64,000 nt of DNA from Mycolicibacter virginiensis (GCF_022374935.2 NZ_CP092430.2:558001-622000), one strand, 5' to 3'. Counted from the first letter of the stretch, positions 43,887 through 53,799 are shown. A program made the numbers and translations. The notes: generated by a model from the letters alone, not told the origin.

Positions 43887-44822
43887 TTGGGTGAAGTAAT
43901 CCGCATCGGTACCCGGGGTAGCTTGTTGGCCACCACCCAGGCCGGGACCATTCGCGATGCTTTGGTGGCTGCTGGACACCCCGCTGAACTGGTCGTGATC
44001 AGCACCGCCGGGGATGTCACGTCCGGTCCTATCGCCGACATCGGTGTCGGGGTGTTCACTGCTGCGCTACGGGAGGCCATTCTCGACGGCCGCGTCGATG
44101 CTGCCGTGCACTCACACAAGGACCTGCCAACCGCTGCCGACTCCCGGTTCCTGCTCGCCGCAAATCCGCCTCGTGAGGACGCTCGGGACGCGCTGGTGGC
44201 CCGTGACGGATTGGTGCTGGGGGAGTTGCCAGCGGGTGCTGTGGTGGGCACATCGTCGCCGCGAAGGGCGGCACAGCTTAGAGCACTGGGTCTCGGTTTG
44301 GAAATTCGCCCCCTACGAGGCAACCTAGATAGCAGGTTGAACAGGGTAAGCAGCGGCGAACTCGACGCCATCGTGGTAGCCCGGGCGGGTCTGGCCCGGC
44401 TGGGACGCCTCGACGCGGTCACCGAGACGTTGGAACCGGTACAGATGTTGCCGGCTCCGGCCCAAGGGGCACTGGCAGTGGAGTGCCGCGCCGGTGATAC
44501 GGCACTGGCGGAGCTGCTGGCGGAGTTGGACGACGCCGACACCCGCCTGGCGGTTACCGCCGAGCGGACCCTGCTCGCCGAACTGGAGGCGGGTTGTTCC
44601 GCACCGGTGGGAGCGATCGCTGAAGTGGTCGAGTCCATCGATGAGGACGGCCGGGTCTTCGAGGAGCTGTCGCTGCGCGCTTGCGTAGCGGCGCTGGACG
44701 GATCCGACGTGATCCGCGCGTCCGGCATCGGCAGTCCGGACCGAGCCCGGGAACTGGGCGTGTCGGTCGCGGCGGAACTGTTCGAGTTGGGTGCGCGCGA
44801 GCTGATGGCGGACGCACGGTGA
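43887..44822 (+). CDS. hemC: Porphobilinogen deaminase (hydroxymethylbilane synthase)
   Basis: 311 residues. The only in-frame start near the conserved [15 protein letters not shown] is TTG 43887, 5 nt after the hemA stop, so a rare start codon is likely. Motifs: [37 protein letters not shown] and the dipyrromethane-cofactor Cys237 in [11 protein letters not shown]. It polymerises four porphobilinogens into hydroxymethylbilane. Confidence 0.96.
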   Translation: MGEVIRIGTRGSLLATTQAGTIRDALVAAGHPAELVVISTAGDVTSGPIADIGVGVFTAALREAILDGRVDAAVHSHKDLPTAADSRFLLAANPPREDARDALVARDGLVLGELPAGAVVGTSSPRRAAQLRALGLGLEIRPLRGNLDSRLNRVSSGELDAIVVARAGLARLGRLDAVTETLEPVQMLPAPAQGALAVECRAGDTALAELLAELDDADTRLAVTAERTLLAELEAGCSAPVGAIAEVVESIDEDGRVFEELSLRACVAALDGSDVIRASGIGSPDRARELGVSVAAELFELGARELMADAR

Positions 44823-44865
44823 AGACGTGCGTCGGAAGTGAGTGAGAAGTGACGGGGAGTACGGA

Positions 44866-46581
44866 ATGTCTCGCCAGGTGAGCGTGCGAGGGCAGAAGCC
44901 CAAGCCGGGCCGCATTGTTTTCGTCGGCTCGGGTCCCGGCGACCCGGGTCTGCTGACGACGAGGGCACGGACGGCGCTGACGAATGCGGCGCTGGTGTTT
45001 ATCGACCCGGATGTGCCCGAGGCGGTGCTGGCGCTGGTCGGCACCGATCTGCCTCCGATCGCCGGTCCGATGCCGCCGTCCCCCAAGGCGGACAAGGCCA
45101 GTGACGACGCGGCCGACGGCGCCGACGGCGACGACGACACTGCCGACGAGGCAGCTGCGACCGTTCCGGGCGGCCCCGACATCCGTCCGGCGCTGGGTGA
45201 GCCGGCCGAGGTAGCCAAGGTCCTGGCCGCCGAGGCGCGCTCGGGCACCGACGTGGTGCGGCTGGTCGCCGGTGACCCGCTGTCGATCGACGCGGTCATC
45301 ACCGAGGTAAACGCGGTGGCCCGCACCAACGTTGCTTTCGAGATCGTGCCGGGACTGCCCGCCACCAGTGCGGTGCCCACCTACGCCGGTCTGCCGCTCG
45401 GTTCGTCGCACACGGTGGCAGACGTCCGCGACCCGAACGTGGATTGGGGCGCGCTGGCTGCCGCGCCGGGGCCGCTGATCTTGCAGGCCACTACCTCGCA
45501 CTTGCCGGAGGCGGCCCGCACCCTCATCGAGTACGGCTTGTCGGACGGCACCCCGTGTGTGGTCACCACCTCGGGGACCACCTGCGCGCAGCGTTCGATC
45601 GAGTCCAGCCTGGGCGGCCTGACGGAGGCGTCGGCGCTGGCGAGTATCGACCCGGTCATCCTGCCCAACGGCCAGGAGACTTCGGCCGGACCGCTGGTGG
45701 TGACCATTGGCAAGACGGTGAGCAACCGGGCCAAGCTGAACTGGTGGGAGAGCCGCGCACTGTACGGCTGGACGGTTCTGGTGCCGCGCACCAAGGACCA
45801 GGCCGGGGAGATGAGCGACCGGCTGATCGGGCACGGCGCCTCGCCGATTGAGGTTCCGACCATCGCCGTCGAGCCGCCGCGCAGCCCGGCCCAGATGGAA
45901 AGGGCCGTCAAGGGTTTGGTGGACGGCCGCTACCAGTGGGTGGTGTTCACCTCGACCAATGCGGTGCGCGCCGTGTGGGAGAAGTTCGCCGAGTTCGGTC
46001 TGGACGCGCGTGCGTTCTCCGGCGTGAAGATCGCCTGCGTCGGTGAGGCCACCGCAGAGCGTGTCCGGGCGTTCGGGATCAGCCCCGAGCTGGTGCCGTC
46101 GGGTGAGCAGTCCTCGCTGGGCCTGCTGGACGAATTCCCGCCCTACGACGATGTTTTCGACCCGGTGAACCGAGTGCTGCTGCCGCGTGCGGACATCGCC
46201 ACCGAGACGCTGGCCGAAGGGCTGCGCGAGCGGGGCTGGGAGATCGAGGACGTCACCGCCTACCGCACCGTGCGGGCCGCTCCGCCGCCGGCGACCATCC
46301 GCGAGATGATCAAGACCGGCGGGTTCGACGCGGTGTGCTTCACCTCGAGCTCGACGGTGCGCAACCTCGTCGGCATCGCCGGCAAGCCGCACGCCCGGAC
46401 CCTGGTGGCCTGCATCGGACCCAAGACCGCCGAGACGGCAGCCGAATTCGGTCTGCGGGTGGACGTGCAGCCGGAGACCGCAGCGGTGGGTCCGCTGGTC
46501 GACGCGCTGGCCGAGCACGCTGCGCGACTGCGGGCCGAGGGTGCGTTGCCGCCGCCGCGTAAGAAGAGCCGCAGGCGCTAA
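44866..46581 (+). CDS. hemD: Uroporphyrinogen-III synthase with N-terminal methyltransferase-like (CobA/SUMT) domain
   Basis: 571 residues from ATG 44866, which has GGGGAG upstream; a GTG at 44842 is a weaker choice. The N-terminal half is a tetrapyrrole methylase fold (IVFVGSGPGDPGLLTTRA, VRLVAGDPLSID, FEIVPGLPATSAV) interrupted by an acidic Asp/Ala insert near residues 70-110. The C-terminal half (about 300-560) is the HemD domain (LVPRTKDQAGEMS, VFTSTNAVRAVW, DAVCFTSSSTVRNL). It closes hydroxymethylbilane into uroporphyrinogen III; the methylase half may act toward siroheme. It ends in a basic RKKSRRR tail. Confidence 0.95.
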   Translation: MSRQVSVRGQKPKPGRIVFVGSGPGDPGLLTTRARTALTNAALVFIDPDVPEAVLALVGTDLPPIAGPMPPSPKADKASDDAADGADGDDDTADEAAATVPGGPDIRPALGEPAEVAKVLAAEARSGTDVVRLVAGDPLSIDAVITEVNAVARTNVAFEIVPGLPATSAVPTYAGLPLGSSHTVADVRDPNVDWGALAAAPGPLILQATTSHLPEAARTLIEYGLSDGTPCVVTTSGTTCAQRSIESSLGGLTEASALASIDPVILPNGQETSAGPLVVTIGKTVSNRAKLNWWESRALYGWTVLVPRTKDQAGEMSDRLIGHGASPIEVPTIAVEPPRSPAQMERAVKGLVDGRYQWVVFTSTNAVRAVWEKFAEFGLDARAFSGVKIACVGEATAERVRAFGISPELVPSGEQSSLGLLDEFPPYDDVFDPVNRVLLPRADIATETLAEGLRERGWEIEDVTAYRTVRAAPPPATIREMIKTGGFDAVCFTSSSTVRNLVGIAGKPHARTLVACIGPKTAETAAEFGLRVDVQPETAAVGPLVDALAEHAARLRAEGALPPPRKKSRRR

Positions 46582-46606
46582 CGGTGACGGCGAGCGCGGT
46601 GGCCCG

Positions 46607-47590
46607 ATGACTGCATTTCCTCGCCAACGTCCACGACGGCTGCGTTCCACTCCGGCGCTGCGCCGGCTGGTGGCTCAAACCTCGCTGGAACCAAGGCATC
46701 TGGTGTTGCCGATGTTCGTCGCCGACGGCATCGACGAGCCTAGGCAGATCCCTTCGATGCCCGGGGTGTATCAGCACACGCGTGATTCGCTGCGCGCCGC
46801 GGCCGCCGATGCGGTGGCGGCCGGCGTCGGCGGGCTGATGTTGTTCGGGGTTCCGACACAGGCGGACAAGGACAGCACAGGATCGGTTGGCGCTGCTCCC
46901 GACGGCGTGCTCAACACCGCGCTGCGTGATCTCGCTGCCGACCTCGGTGATTCCACCGTGCTGATGGCCGACACCTGCCTGGACGAGTTCACCGATCACG
47001 GCCACTGCGGGGTGCTCGACGAGCGGGGCCGGGTCGATAACGACGCCACCGTGAAGTGCTACGTGGAACTGGCTGTTGCCCAAGCGGATGCGGGAGCTCA
47101 CGTGGTGAGCCCGAGCGGCATGATGGACGGCCAGGTGGCCGCGATCCGCGACGGGCTGGATGCCGCCGGGCACAGTGACGTGGTGATCCTGGCCTATGCG
47201 GCCAAGTTCGCATCGGCGTTCTACGGCCCGTTCCGTGACGCGGTTGCCTCGACCCTGGCCGGGGACCGTCGCACCTATCAGCAGGAACCCGGCAACGCCC
47301 GCGAAGCGCTGCGTGAGGTTGCCCTTGACCTCGCGGAGGGCGCCGACATCGTCATGGTCAAACCTGCGATGGGCTACCTGGACGTCGTGGCGGCGGTGGC
47401 CGGGCTCTCCCAGGTTCCGGTTGCTGCCTACCAGGTCTCTGGCGAGTACGCGATGATCGCGGCGGCGGCTGCCAACGGCTGGATCGACGGACGGTCCGCG
47501 GCATTGGAGTCCCTGATCGGGATCCGGCGGGCCGGCGCCGACATCGTGTTGAGTTACTGGGCGGCCGAAGCGGCCGGTTGGCTGGCGTGA
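46607..47590 (+). CDS. hemB: Delta-aminolevulinic acid dehydratase (porphobilinogen synthase)
   Basis: 327 residues from ATG 46607. The metal site reads DTCLDEFTDHGHCGVL, with Asp at the middle Cys position of the zinc type. Schiff-base lysines are in YAAKFASAFYGPFRDA and VMVKPAMGYLDVV. It condenses two 5-aminolevulinate molecules to porphobilinogen. The stop overlaps the next gene's start (GTGA). As in M. tuberculosis, hemL and hemB are not adjacent, and the order hemA-C-D-B is kept. Confidence 0.97.
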   Translation: MTAFPRQRPRRLRSTPALRRLVAQTSLEPRHLVLPMFVADGIDEPRQIPSMPGVYQHTRDSLRAAAADAVAAGVGGLMLFGVPTQADKDSTGSVGAAPDGVLNTALRDLAADLGDSTVLMADTCLDEFTDHGHCGVLDERGRVDNDATVKCYVELAVAQADAGAHVVSPSGMMDGQVAAIRDGLDAAGHSDVVILAYAAKFASAFYGPFRDAVASTLAGDRRTYQQEPGNAREALREVALDLAEGADIVMVKPAMGYLDVVAAVAGLSQVPVAAYQVSGEYAMIAAAAANGWIDGRSAALESLIGIRRAGADIVLSYWAAEAAGWLA

Positions 47591-48027
47591 CGGCTCCCCC
47601 CGATGGGCCGCAGCCCCCGGGCAAGGCTCTTCCCGACCGTCCCGCGGACGTCGACACCGCGTTCTGGCTGTGGCTGGCAGCCCTGCCCTTGATGACGTGC
47701 GGATATGTGGTGAACCTGCTGACGGCCCCGGAGACTCCCGCGACCGCGATCACCTACCCGATCGCCGCGCTGACGGCGATCGTAGTGGTCGTGGTGGTGG
47801 CAACGTTTCTGATGCTGATGCGCTCCGGGTATCGCTGGGCACGCACCGTATTGACCGGCGGCGGGATCGCCGCGGTGGTCAATGCGGTCAGCGCGCTGTG
47901 GCACGCCGATGCCAGGCCGGCGGTCGCGATGGTCGTGGCGGTCACCGGCATTGTCGGTTCGGTGCTGATCGCCGCGGGCACCGTTCTGCTGCACCGATCC
48001 GAGGCGCACTCCTACTTCGTCCGATAG
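47587..48027 (+). CDS. Four-helix membrane protein (Rv0513-like)
   Basis: 146 residues from a GTG overlapping the hemB stop. After a Pro-rich start (TAPPDGPQPPGKALPDRPADVD) it has four hydrophobic helices: FWLWLAALPLMTCGYVVNLL, a Val-rich helix ending VVVVVATFLMLM, TVLTGGGIAAVVNAVSAL and VAVTGIVGSVLIAAGTVLL. It is the last gene of the hem run, in the slot of Rv0513; no function is known to me. It is convergent with the first PGRS-GH5 gene, 5 nt between stops. Confidence 0.87.
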   Translation: MTAPPDGPQPPGKALPDRPADVDTAFWLWLAALPLMTCGYVVNLLTAPETPATAITYPIAALTAIVVVVVVATFLMLMRSGYRWARTVLTGGGIAAVVNAVSALWHADARPAVAMVVAVTGIVGSVLIAAGTVLLHRSEAHSYFVR

Positions 48028-48032
48028 CCGGT

Positions 48033-50384
48033 TTAGCTGGCCGTCACAGTGACGGTGACGCTGGTGGCGCCGCTGTCCGAGGCGATGATCAGCACCGGCG
48101 CACCAGGTGCCGAGACGACGTGTCCGCCAATGACACTGACCTGATAACCGTCGGGGTAGACGATGTTCGGCACCGAGATCTCGGTCTGGGTCCCGGCGGC
48201 GAAGTGTCCTGCACCGCTGGCCATCTCGGTGGAGTAGCTGAATTCGAAAGTGCCGTTCGTGAACGACCAGGAGTCCGGGGTACCGCCCACCGCAAGCGGA
48301 TACGGCTCGGACAGTTGCGTCAGCAGGTCCATGTTGATGTTCTCTTCGGTCATCGGCTGGTTCAGGTCCCAGTACCGGAGCATGGTGTAGTCCCAGAACA
48401 TCCAGTTGTAGCCGTAGCTGTTGGCCGCGTTGAGGGTGTCGGCGATCGAGCCGGCGTGGGTGGTTCCGCCGTACTCGGTGATCGCCACCGGTAGGTCGTA
48501 CTTCGATGCGTAGTCGTCGGCGTTGCCGTGGACGATCGTCTCCCACAGTGAGCAGCCGAAATTGCTGTCCATGAAAGCCGTTGTGGTGCAGTAGTCGTGG
48601 AATGCGAAGACGACGCGCGAATCGTCCACCTCGCCCAGGTAGGTCGGGATGGGGAGATTGCCGGAAAGGACGCTCGGTTCGATGTACAGCGGTGTGGCCG
48701 GATCGACGGAGCGAACCGCCGAAGCGAGCAGGTTGTAGAACGGGGTCAGCTGCTGGCCTTCGAAGAACGAGCCGCCGAAGATGGTCGACAGCCATGTTGA
48801 GCCCGGCCACGGCTCGTTCATCAGCTCGTAGCCGATCACGTTGGGGTCGTCTTTGAAGTAGTTCGCCACGACTTGCCACATCAGCGCGTAGTGGTTCTGC
48901 AGCCCGACGCCGTCTGGCCCGTCGGCGTTGTTCCAGAACGCATCCCAGGCGTAGTTCTCCGCGGGGCTCATGACGTAGCGGAATGGGAACGGGGTGTGGG
49001 GGTTGGGCAGGCCGCCGTCCTGCGCCGCCCATGCCGGTGCGCCGTCGCCCCAGAAGGTGGTGCCGTAGTTGTCCTGGTGCATGTCCAGGACGACGCGGAT
49101 GCCGTGGTTGGACAGGGTCTGTGCGGTCTGGTTGATCAGGTCCAGATATTCGTAGTCGTAGACGCCGGGTTCAGGTTCGACTCCGGCCCAGAGGATGCCG
49201 AGCCGCACCACGTTGAAACCGTTGGCGGCCAGCAGCGCGGCGTCGGCGTCGCCGAACCCTTCGGCGGCGGGGTAGAACGGCGGGTCTTTCACTACCTCGC
49301 CGAATCCGTGCAGGACCACGACTCGTCCGTCGTTGTCGGCCAGCCAGCTGCCGGCGGTGGTGATGTCGGAGAGGCCACCGCCCGGGGCGCCGTCGAGCGT
49401 GCCGAAGTGGCCGTGGTCGCCGTGGGCGCCGAGTAGGCCTCCGCCGCCGCCGGCTCCGCCGAGGGCGGGTAGATCGCGTGGTCCGCCGTAGACGCCATCG
49501 CCGGCGTCGCCGCCGTGGCCGCCGCTGCTGAACAGCCCGACAGCACTACCGCCGTCACCGCCGTGACCGCCGTCGACGCTGGACCCACCGGCAGCGCCGT
49601 CGCCGCCATGGCCGCCATTGCCGCCGAGGCCGAAGAGCCAGCCCGTCGCGTCGCCGCCTGCGCCGCCGGACCCGCCGGCGCCCCCGTTGTAGCCGAGGTC
49701 GCCGTCACCGCCGTCGCCGCCGACACCACCGATGCCCATCACCACGCCACCCGCGCCACCGGCACCACCGGAAGCACCGAGGCCGCCGTGGCCGCCGTCC
49801 CCGCCGATGCCGAACAGTCCGCCGTGTCCGCCGCTACCGCCGGGCGTGTGGTCGACGGTGCTGTCCCAGCCCTTGCCGCCGTCGCCGAACAGCCAACCAC
49901 CGTCGGTGCCGTTGACGTGCAAGTAGTCCCCATCGACGCCGTCGCCGATCAGCGCGCGTCCGGTCAGGTCGATGAACGGCTGGTTGATGAAATTGTTGAT
50001 CAGTTGGCCAAGGTCGCTGTGGATCCAGGCTTCGATGCCGTCGTGGATCGGCATGTAGAAGTACTGCTCCAGCCAACCGGTCAGGTCCGCCGGATCGTAT
50101 GCGGCCGGTCCGGCAGCTGCACCCGGGATGCCGAGTTCACCGAAGATGGTGTTCCAGTGCGCGGGGGCGAAGAAGGTGTCCCAGGCGGTGGGGGAGAACA
50201 CCGCATCCCAGTCGAGATCGTTGGTGGTGGCGTCCAGGAAGGGTGCGATGGCTGCTTCGATCGCGTCGTCGAAGTCGGCCTGGGCTGCCGGCGCGACAGC
50301 CAGTGGCGCCAGTCCGAAGGTCAGGAAAGCGCCTGTGGCAGTGGCAAATCCGACGGTCTTTCGGATGCGAATGCGGTCCGTCAT
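48033..50384 (-). CDS. Secreted PGRS-GH5 glycosidase 1 (endoglycoceramidase-like)
   Basis: 783 residues. Signal peptide 1-36 (AVAPAAQA-DFDD). Residues 37-140 form a family-specific domain beginning ADFDDAIEAAIAPFLD with a Trp-rich core. GRALIGDG (142-149), similar to the GRPLI motif of PE_PGRS proteins, leads into PGRS repeats at about 160-330. GH5 barrel about 345-690: VVVLHGFGEV, GFNVVRLGILWAGVEPEPG, acid/base Glu524 in MNEPWPG and nucleophile Glu637 in ITEYGG. C-terminal beta domain about 690-783 (SWSFTNGTFEFSYST). The GH5 and C-terminal domains resemble endoglycoceramidases, which cleave glycan from ceramide. It follows PGRS-GH5 2 by 15 nt, in one operon. Confidence 0.91.
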   Translation of the reverse strand: MTDRIRIRKTVGFATATGAFLTFGLAPLAVAPAAQADFDDAIEAAIAPFLDATTNDLDWDAVFSPTAWDTFFAPAHWNTIFGELGIPGAAAGPAAYDPADLTGWLEQYFYMPIHDGIEAWIHSDLGQLINNFINQPFIDLTGRALIGDGVDGDYLHVNGTDGGWLFGDGGKGWDSTVDHTPGGSGGHGGLFGIGGDGGHGGLGASGGAGGAGGVVMGIGGVGGDGGDGDLGYNGGAGGSGGAGGDATGWLFGLGGNGGHGGDGAAGGSSVDGGHGGDGGSAVGLFSSGGHGGDAGDGVYGGPRDLPALGGAGGGGGLLGAHGDHGHFGTLDGAPGGGLSDITTAGSWLADNDGRVVVLHGFGEVVKDPPFYPAAEGFGDADAALLAANGFNVVRLGILWAGVEPEPGVYDYEYLDLINQTAQTLSNHGIRVVLDMHQDNYGTTFWGDGAPAWAAQDGGLPNPHTPFPFRYVMSPAENYAWDAFWNNADGPDGVGLQNHYALMWQVVANYFKDDPNVIGYELMNEPWPGSTWLSTIFGGSFFEGQQLTPFYNLLASAVRSVDPATPLYIEPSVLSGNLPIPTYLGEVDDSRVVFAFHDYCTTTAFMDSNFGCSLWETIVHGNADDYASKYDLPVAITEYGGTTHAGSIADTLNAANSYGYNWMFWDYTMLRYWDLNQPMTEENINMDLLTQLSEPYPLAVGGTPDSWSFTNGTFEFSYSTEMASGAGHFAAGTQTEISVPNIVYPDGYQVSVIGGHVVSAPGAPVLIIASDSGATSVTVTVTAS

Positions 50385-50399
50385 GGTAACGCGAATCTC

Positions 50400-52679
50400 C
50401 TAGATTGCCGGGGTAACGGTGACGGTGATGGTGTTCGTGCCGCCGTCTGAGGCGATCACCAGGACAGGGGTGCCCGGCGCGGAGACAACGTGTCCTCCGG
50501 TGACGCTGACCTGGTAGCCGTCGGGGTATTGCAGTGTCGGTACCGAGATCTCGGTTTGGGTGCCGGCGGCGAAGTATCCTGAGCCGCTGGCCATCTCGGT
50601 CGAATAGCTGAAGTTGAAGGTGCCGTCCGCGAACGACCAGGCACCAGGGGTGCCGGCGACCGCCAGCGGGTAGGGCTGGGCCAGCGTGGTCAAGGTCGCA
50701 TAGTCGACGGTGTCGTCGGTTATCGGGGTGTGCAGGTCGTGGTAGCGAATCAGGGTGTAGTCCCAGAACATCCAGCTGTAGCCATAGCGGTTGGCCTCGG
50801 TCATGGTGTCGGTGATCGAACCCGTGTTGGTGGATGCGCCGAACTCGGTGATCGCTACCGGGAGATCGTATTTCGAGGCGTAGGCGTCGGCGTAGCCTTG
50901 GACGATGGTCTCCCACAGCGAGCAGCCGAAGTCGGTGCCGAAGAGGGCCGTCATGGTGCAGTAGTCGTGGAACGCGTAGACGACGTTCGAGTCGTCCACC
51001 TCGCCCAGGTAGGTCGGGATGGGCAGGTTACCGGATAGCGTGCTCGGTTCGACGTACAGCGTGGTGGTCGAGTCGACGGACCGGATAGCCGAAGCCACCT
51101 GGTCGTAGAACGAGGTCAGCTGCTGGCCTTCGAAGAATGAGTTGCCGAAGATGGTCGACAGCCACGTCGAGCCGGCCCACGGCTCGTTCATCAGCTCGTA
51201 GCCGACCACGTTCGCGTCGTCTTTGAAGTAATGCGCAACGGCTTGCCACATCTGCGCGTAGTGGTTCTGCAGACCGACGCCGTCGGGCGCGTCGGCGTTC
51301 CGCCAGAAGGCATCCCAGACGTGGTTCTCCGCGGGGTTGAGTGCATAAGTCCACGGCCAGCCGGTGTCAGGGTTGGGCAGCCCGCCGGTCTGCACCGCCC
51401 AGTCCGGGGCGCCGTCGCCGTAACCCATGGGACCGCCGAGCCCGGAGGAGTACAGATCCTGGTGCATGTCGAGCACGGTGTAGATGCCGTGGTTGGACAG
51501 CGTCTGAATGGTCTGGTTAATGGCGGCGAGGTAGTCGTAGTCGATGACGCCGGGCCTGGGTTCCACGCCTTCCCAGAGGATGCCCACCCGCACCACGTTG
51601 AAGCCGTTGGCGGCCAGCAGCGCCGCGTCGGCATCGCTGAACCCCTCGTTCTCAGCGGCGGGATAGAACGGCGCCCGCTTGTTCACCTCGCCGAATCCGT
51701 GCAGGACGACCACCCGTCCGTCGTTATCGGTGATCCAGGCGCCGGTGGTGCCAAGGTCAGCGACGCCGCCGGGAGGCAAGCCCTCCAGAGAGCCGAATTG
51801 CCCGTGAACACCGTGAGCGCCCAGTAGCGAGCTGCCGTTGCCGCCGGCTCCGCCGAGGGCGGGCAGTTCTCGGCCACCGGTGTACACGCCGTCGCCGGCG
51901 TCGCCACCGGCGCCACCGATCCCGAACAGTCCAGTCGCGCTACCGCCGTCACCGCCATAGCCACCGACACCACTGTCGCTGCTGCCGCCGTCGCCACCGT
52001 CACCGCCGATGCCGATCAACCATCCGCCGTCACCGCCGTGGCCACCGATGGCGCCCGCGCCGCCGTCACCGCCCGCCCCTCCGGTGCCGAAGAGCCCGGC
52101 CGCGCCACCATCGCCGCCGGCGACGCCGGCTTCGGTGCTATCCCAGCCTGCGCCGCCGTCACCGAACAGCCATCCGCCCGCGGTGCCGTCGGGGATCGCT
52201 GCCGTTCCGTCGACGCCGTTGCCGATCACCAGCGAGCCGAACACCGTGTTGATCACGTCGTTGACCGACTTGCCGAAGTCGCTGGTGATCCAGGCCTGCA
52301 TGCCGGCGTGCACCGGGGTGTAGAGGTACTGCTGCACCCAATCAGCGAGGTCCGCCTGATCGAAGCTGGCCGTTCCGGGCACCGCGAGGGCACCCAGTTC
52401 GGCCAGCACACCGTCCCAATGGGTGGGTGCCAGGAAGGTGTCCCAGGCCGACGGTGAGAGCACCGCGTCCCAGTCGAGGGTGTTGGTGGTGGTGTCGAGG
52501 AAGGGGGCGAAGGCTGCGTCGATCGCGTCATCGAAGTCGGCCCCGGCCACCGGGGCCGACAGCGGCGCCAACCCGAACGCCACGAACGCGCCGGCACTGA
52601 CACCGAAACCGACGAGGCGGCGTCGTGCCGGGTTGTTGCCCAACCGGTGAGTACGCGTGACGGAACGCTGACGAGTCAT
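50400..52679 (-). CDS. Secreted PGRS-GH5 glycosidase 2 (endoglycoceramidase-like)
   Basis: 759 residues. Signal 1-47 with an Arg-rich n-region (NPARRRLVGFG) that might be Tat-compatible, cleaving near SAPVAGA-DF. N-domain ADFDDAIDAAFAPFLD, with a looser GRPLI-like segment (FGSLVIGNG). PGRS about 165-305. GH5 about 320-665 with acid/base Glu499 (MNEPWAG) and nucleophile Glu612 (ITEFGA). C-terminal beta domain ends in Thr-Val repeats (TITVTVTPAI). Very similar to protein 1 over all domains, so a recent duplication. The LysR gene lies upstream on the same strand, 145 nt away. Confidence 0.91.
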   Translation of the reverse strand: MTRQRSVTRTHRLGNNPARRRLVGFGVSAGAFVAFGLAPLSAPVAGADFDDAIDAAFAPFLDTTTNTLDWDAVLSPSAWDTFLAPTHWDGVLAELGALAVPGTASFDQADLADWVQQYLYTPVHAGMQAWITSDFGKSVNDVINTVFGSLVIGNGVDGTAAIPDGTAGGWLFGDGGAGWDSTEAGVAGGDGGAAGLFGTGGAGGDGGAGAIGGHGGDGGWLIGIGGDGGDGGSSDSGVGGYGGDGGSATGLFGIGGAGGDAGDGVYTGGRELPALGGAGGNGSSLLGAHGVHGQFGSLEGLPPGGVADLGTTGAWITDNDGRVVVLHGFGEVNKRAPFYPAAENEGFSDADAALLAANGFNVVRVGILWEGVEPRPGVIDYDYLAAINQTIQTLSNHGIYTVLDMHQDLYSSGLGGPMGYGDGAPDWAVQTGGLPNPDTGWPWTYALNPAENHVWDAFWRNADAPDGVGLQNHYAQMWQAVAHYFKDDANVVGYELMNEPWAGSTWLSTIFGNSFFEGQQLTSFYDQVASAIRSVDSTTTLYVEPSTLSGNLPIPTYLGEVDDSNVVYAFHDYCTMTALFGTDFGCSLWETIVQGYADAYASKYDLPVAITEFGASTNTGSITDTMTEANRYGYSWMFWDYTLIRYHDLHTPITDDTVDYATLTTLAQPYPLAVAGTPGAWSFADGTFNFSYSTEMASGSGYFAAGTQTEISVPTLQYPDGYQVSVTGGHVVSAPGTPVLVIASDGGTNTITVTVTPAI

Positions 52680-52824
52680 TACCTAAACCCCTGGCGACGG
52701 AATTTCTCAGGTAGCCATGACCCTGAGCAGGAATTCTAATAATTCCCTGCGTCAATCCTGGCAATCGTCAGCCGTGAAGTGAAACACCAAACCGCCGCCT
52801 CATTGACAACGCAGGCGTGCTGAA

Positions 52825-53769
52825 TCAGCTGGTGGTCGGTCTGTTCTCCATGGCGTGGACGAGCTCGGATTCTCGGTCCCGCACCGCGAGTGCGGTGTCC
52901 AGGAACTGGGTGACCAGGGGCGAGCGTTCGCCACTGTGCCAGGCCAGGGCGATCGCCGAACCGGGCCAGTCGTTGATCTCGAGGAATTCCACCCCGGGCA
53001 TCGGCATGTGGTGCATGACCACTGCGCTGGTGACCGCGATGGCCGCGCCGGCCGCGACCAGTTGCGCTTCCTCGGTGATCGAGTTGATGGGAACGAAGCG
53101 GGCCTTGGTTGACTCGTCGCGCGCCGCCTCCAGGCACCAGAAAGCGCGATAGGCCTCGTCAAGGGTGTCGCCATTGGTGATCGGATCGGCGATGAGTTCC
53201 CGCGCGGACACCGAACCCCGTCCGACGAGGTGGTGCGAGCTCGGCACCATCGCCACGACCGGATCGACGAACAAGACCTCCGTCTCGATGTTGGGTAGAC
53301 CCTTCGGCAGGCGCACGAATGCCACGTCGGTGGCACCTGATGCCAGGCCTGCCGAGGAGTCGTGGACCGGGAACTCTTGCATCTCAACGACGACATCGGG
53401 GTGGCGTTCCCCGAACTCGGACAGGATGAATGGTGTCAGTTCGAGAGCGGCACCGGGGACGTAGCCCAGCCGCAGCGTGCCGGCCAGCCCCCGTGCGGCC
53501 CGGCGGGCGGCAGACGCGGCCTCATCAAGAACGGCCAGCGCCGTACGTGCGCCGTCCAGGAAGGCTTCGCCCGCGGGCGTCAACGTCACCTTGCGGGTGG
53601 TGCGCTCCAGCAACTTGGCGCCGACCAGGCTCTCGAGCTCCTTGATTTGCCGGCTGAGGGCCTGCTGGGCAAGGTGAACGCGCTCCGCGGCCTTGCTGAA
53701 GTGCAGCTCTTCGGCCACGGCCACGAAGTAGCCCAACTTGCGGGTGTTGATCTCGATGGGGCTCAGCAT
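52825..53769 (-). CDS. LysR-family transcriptional regulator
   Basis: 314 residues. The N-terminal HTH (about 8-68) reads LGYFVAVAEELHFSKAAERV and QQALSRQIKELESLVGAKLL, the standard LysR recognition helix, followed by the effector domain (TLRLGYVPGAALELTPFIL onward). LysR proteins bind small molecules and usually activate neighbouring genes. It stands between PGRS-GH5 3 (30 nt upstream, same strand) and PGRS-GH5 2, an arrangement that suggests it controls them. No palindromic T-N11-A site was picked out with confidence. Confidence 0.93.
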   Translation of the reverse strand: MLSPIEINTRKLGYFVAVAEELHFSKAAERVHLAQQALSRQIKELESLVGAKLLERTTRKVTLTPAGEAFLDGARTALAVLDEAASAARRAARGLAGTLRLGYVPGAALELTPFILSEFGERHPDVVVEMQEFPVHDSSAGLASGATDVAFVRLPKGLPNIETEVLFVDPVVAMVPSSHHLVGRGSVSARELIADPITNGDTLDEAYRAFWCLEAARDESTKARFVPINSITEEAQLVAAGAAIAVTSAVVMHHMPMPGVEFLEINDWPGSAIALAWHSGERSPLVTQFLDTALAVRDRESELVHAMENRPTTS

Positions 53770-53799
53770 AGCTCGGGCAGCTTGTATCGGGGGGTCGAG

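Noticed and set aside
44554..46650. 698-codon minus-strand frame over hemD
   Set aside because: Antisense shadow of a conserved heme gene, His/Gln/Arg-rich.
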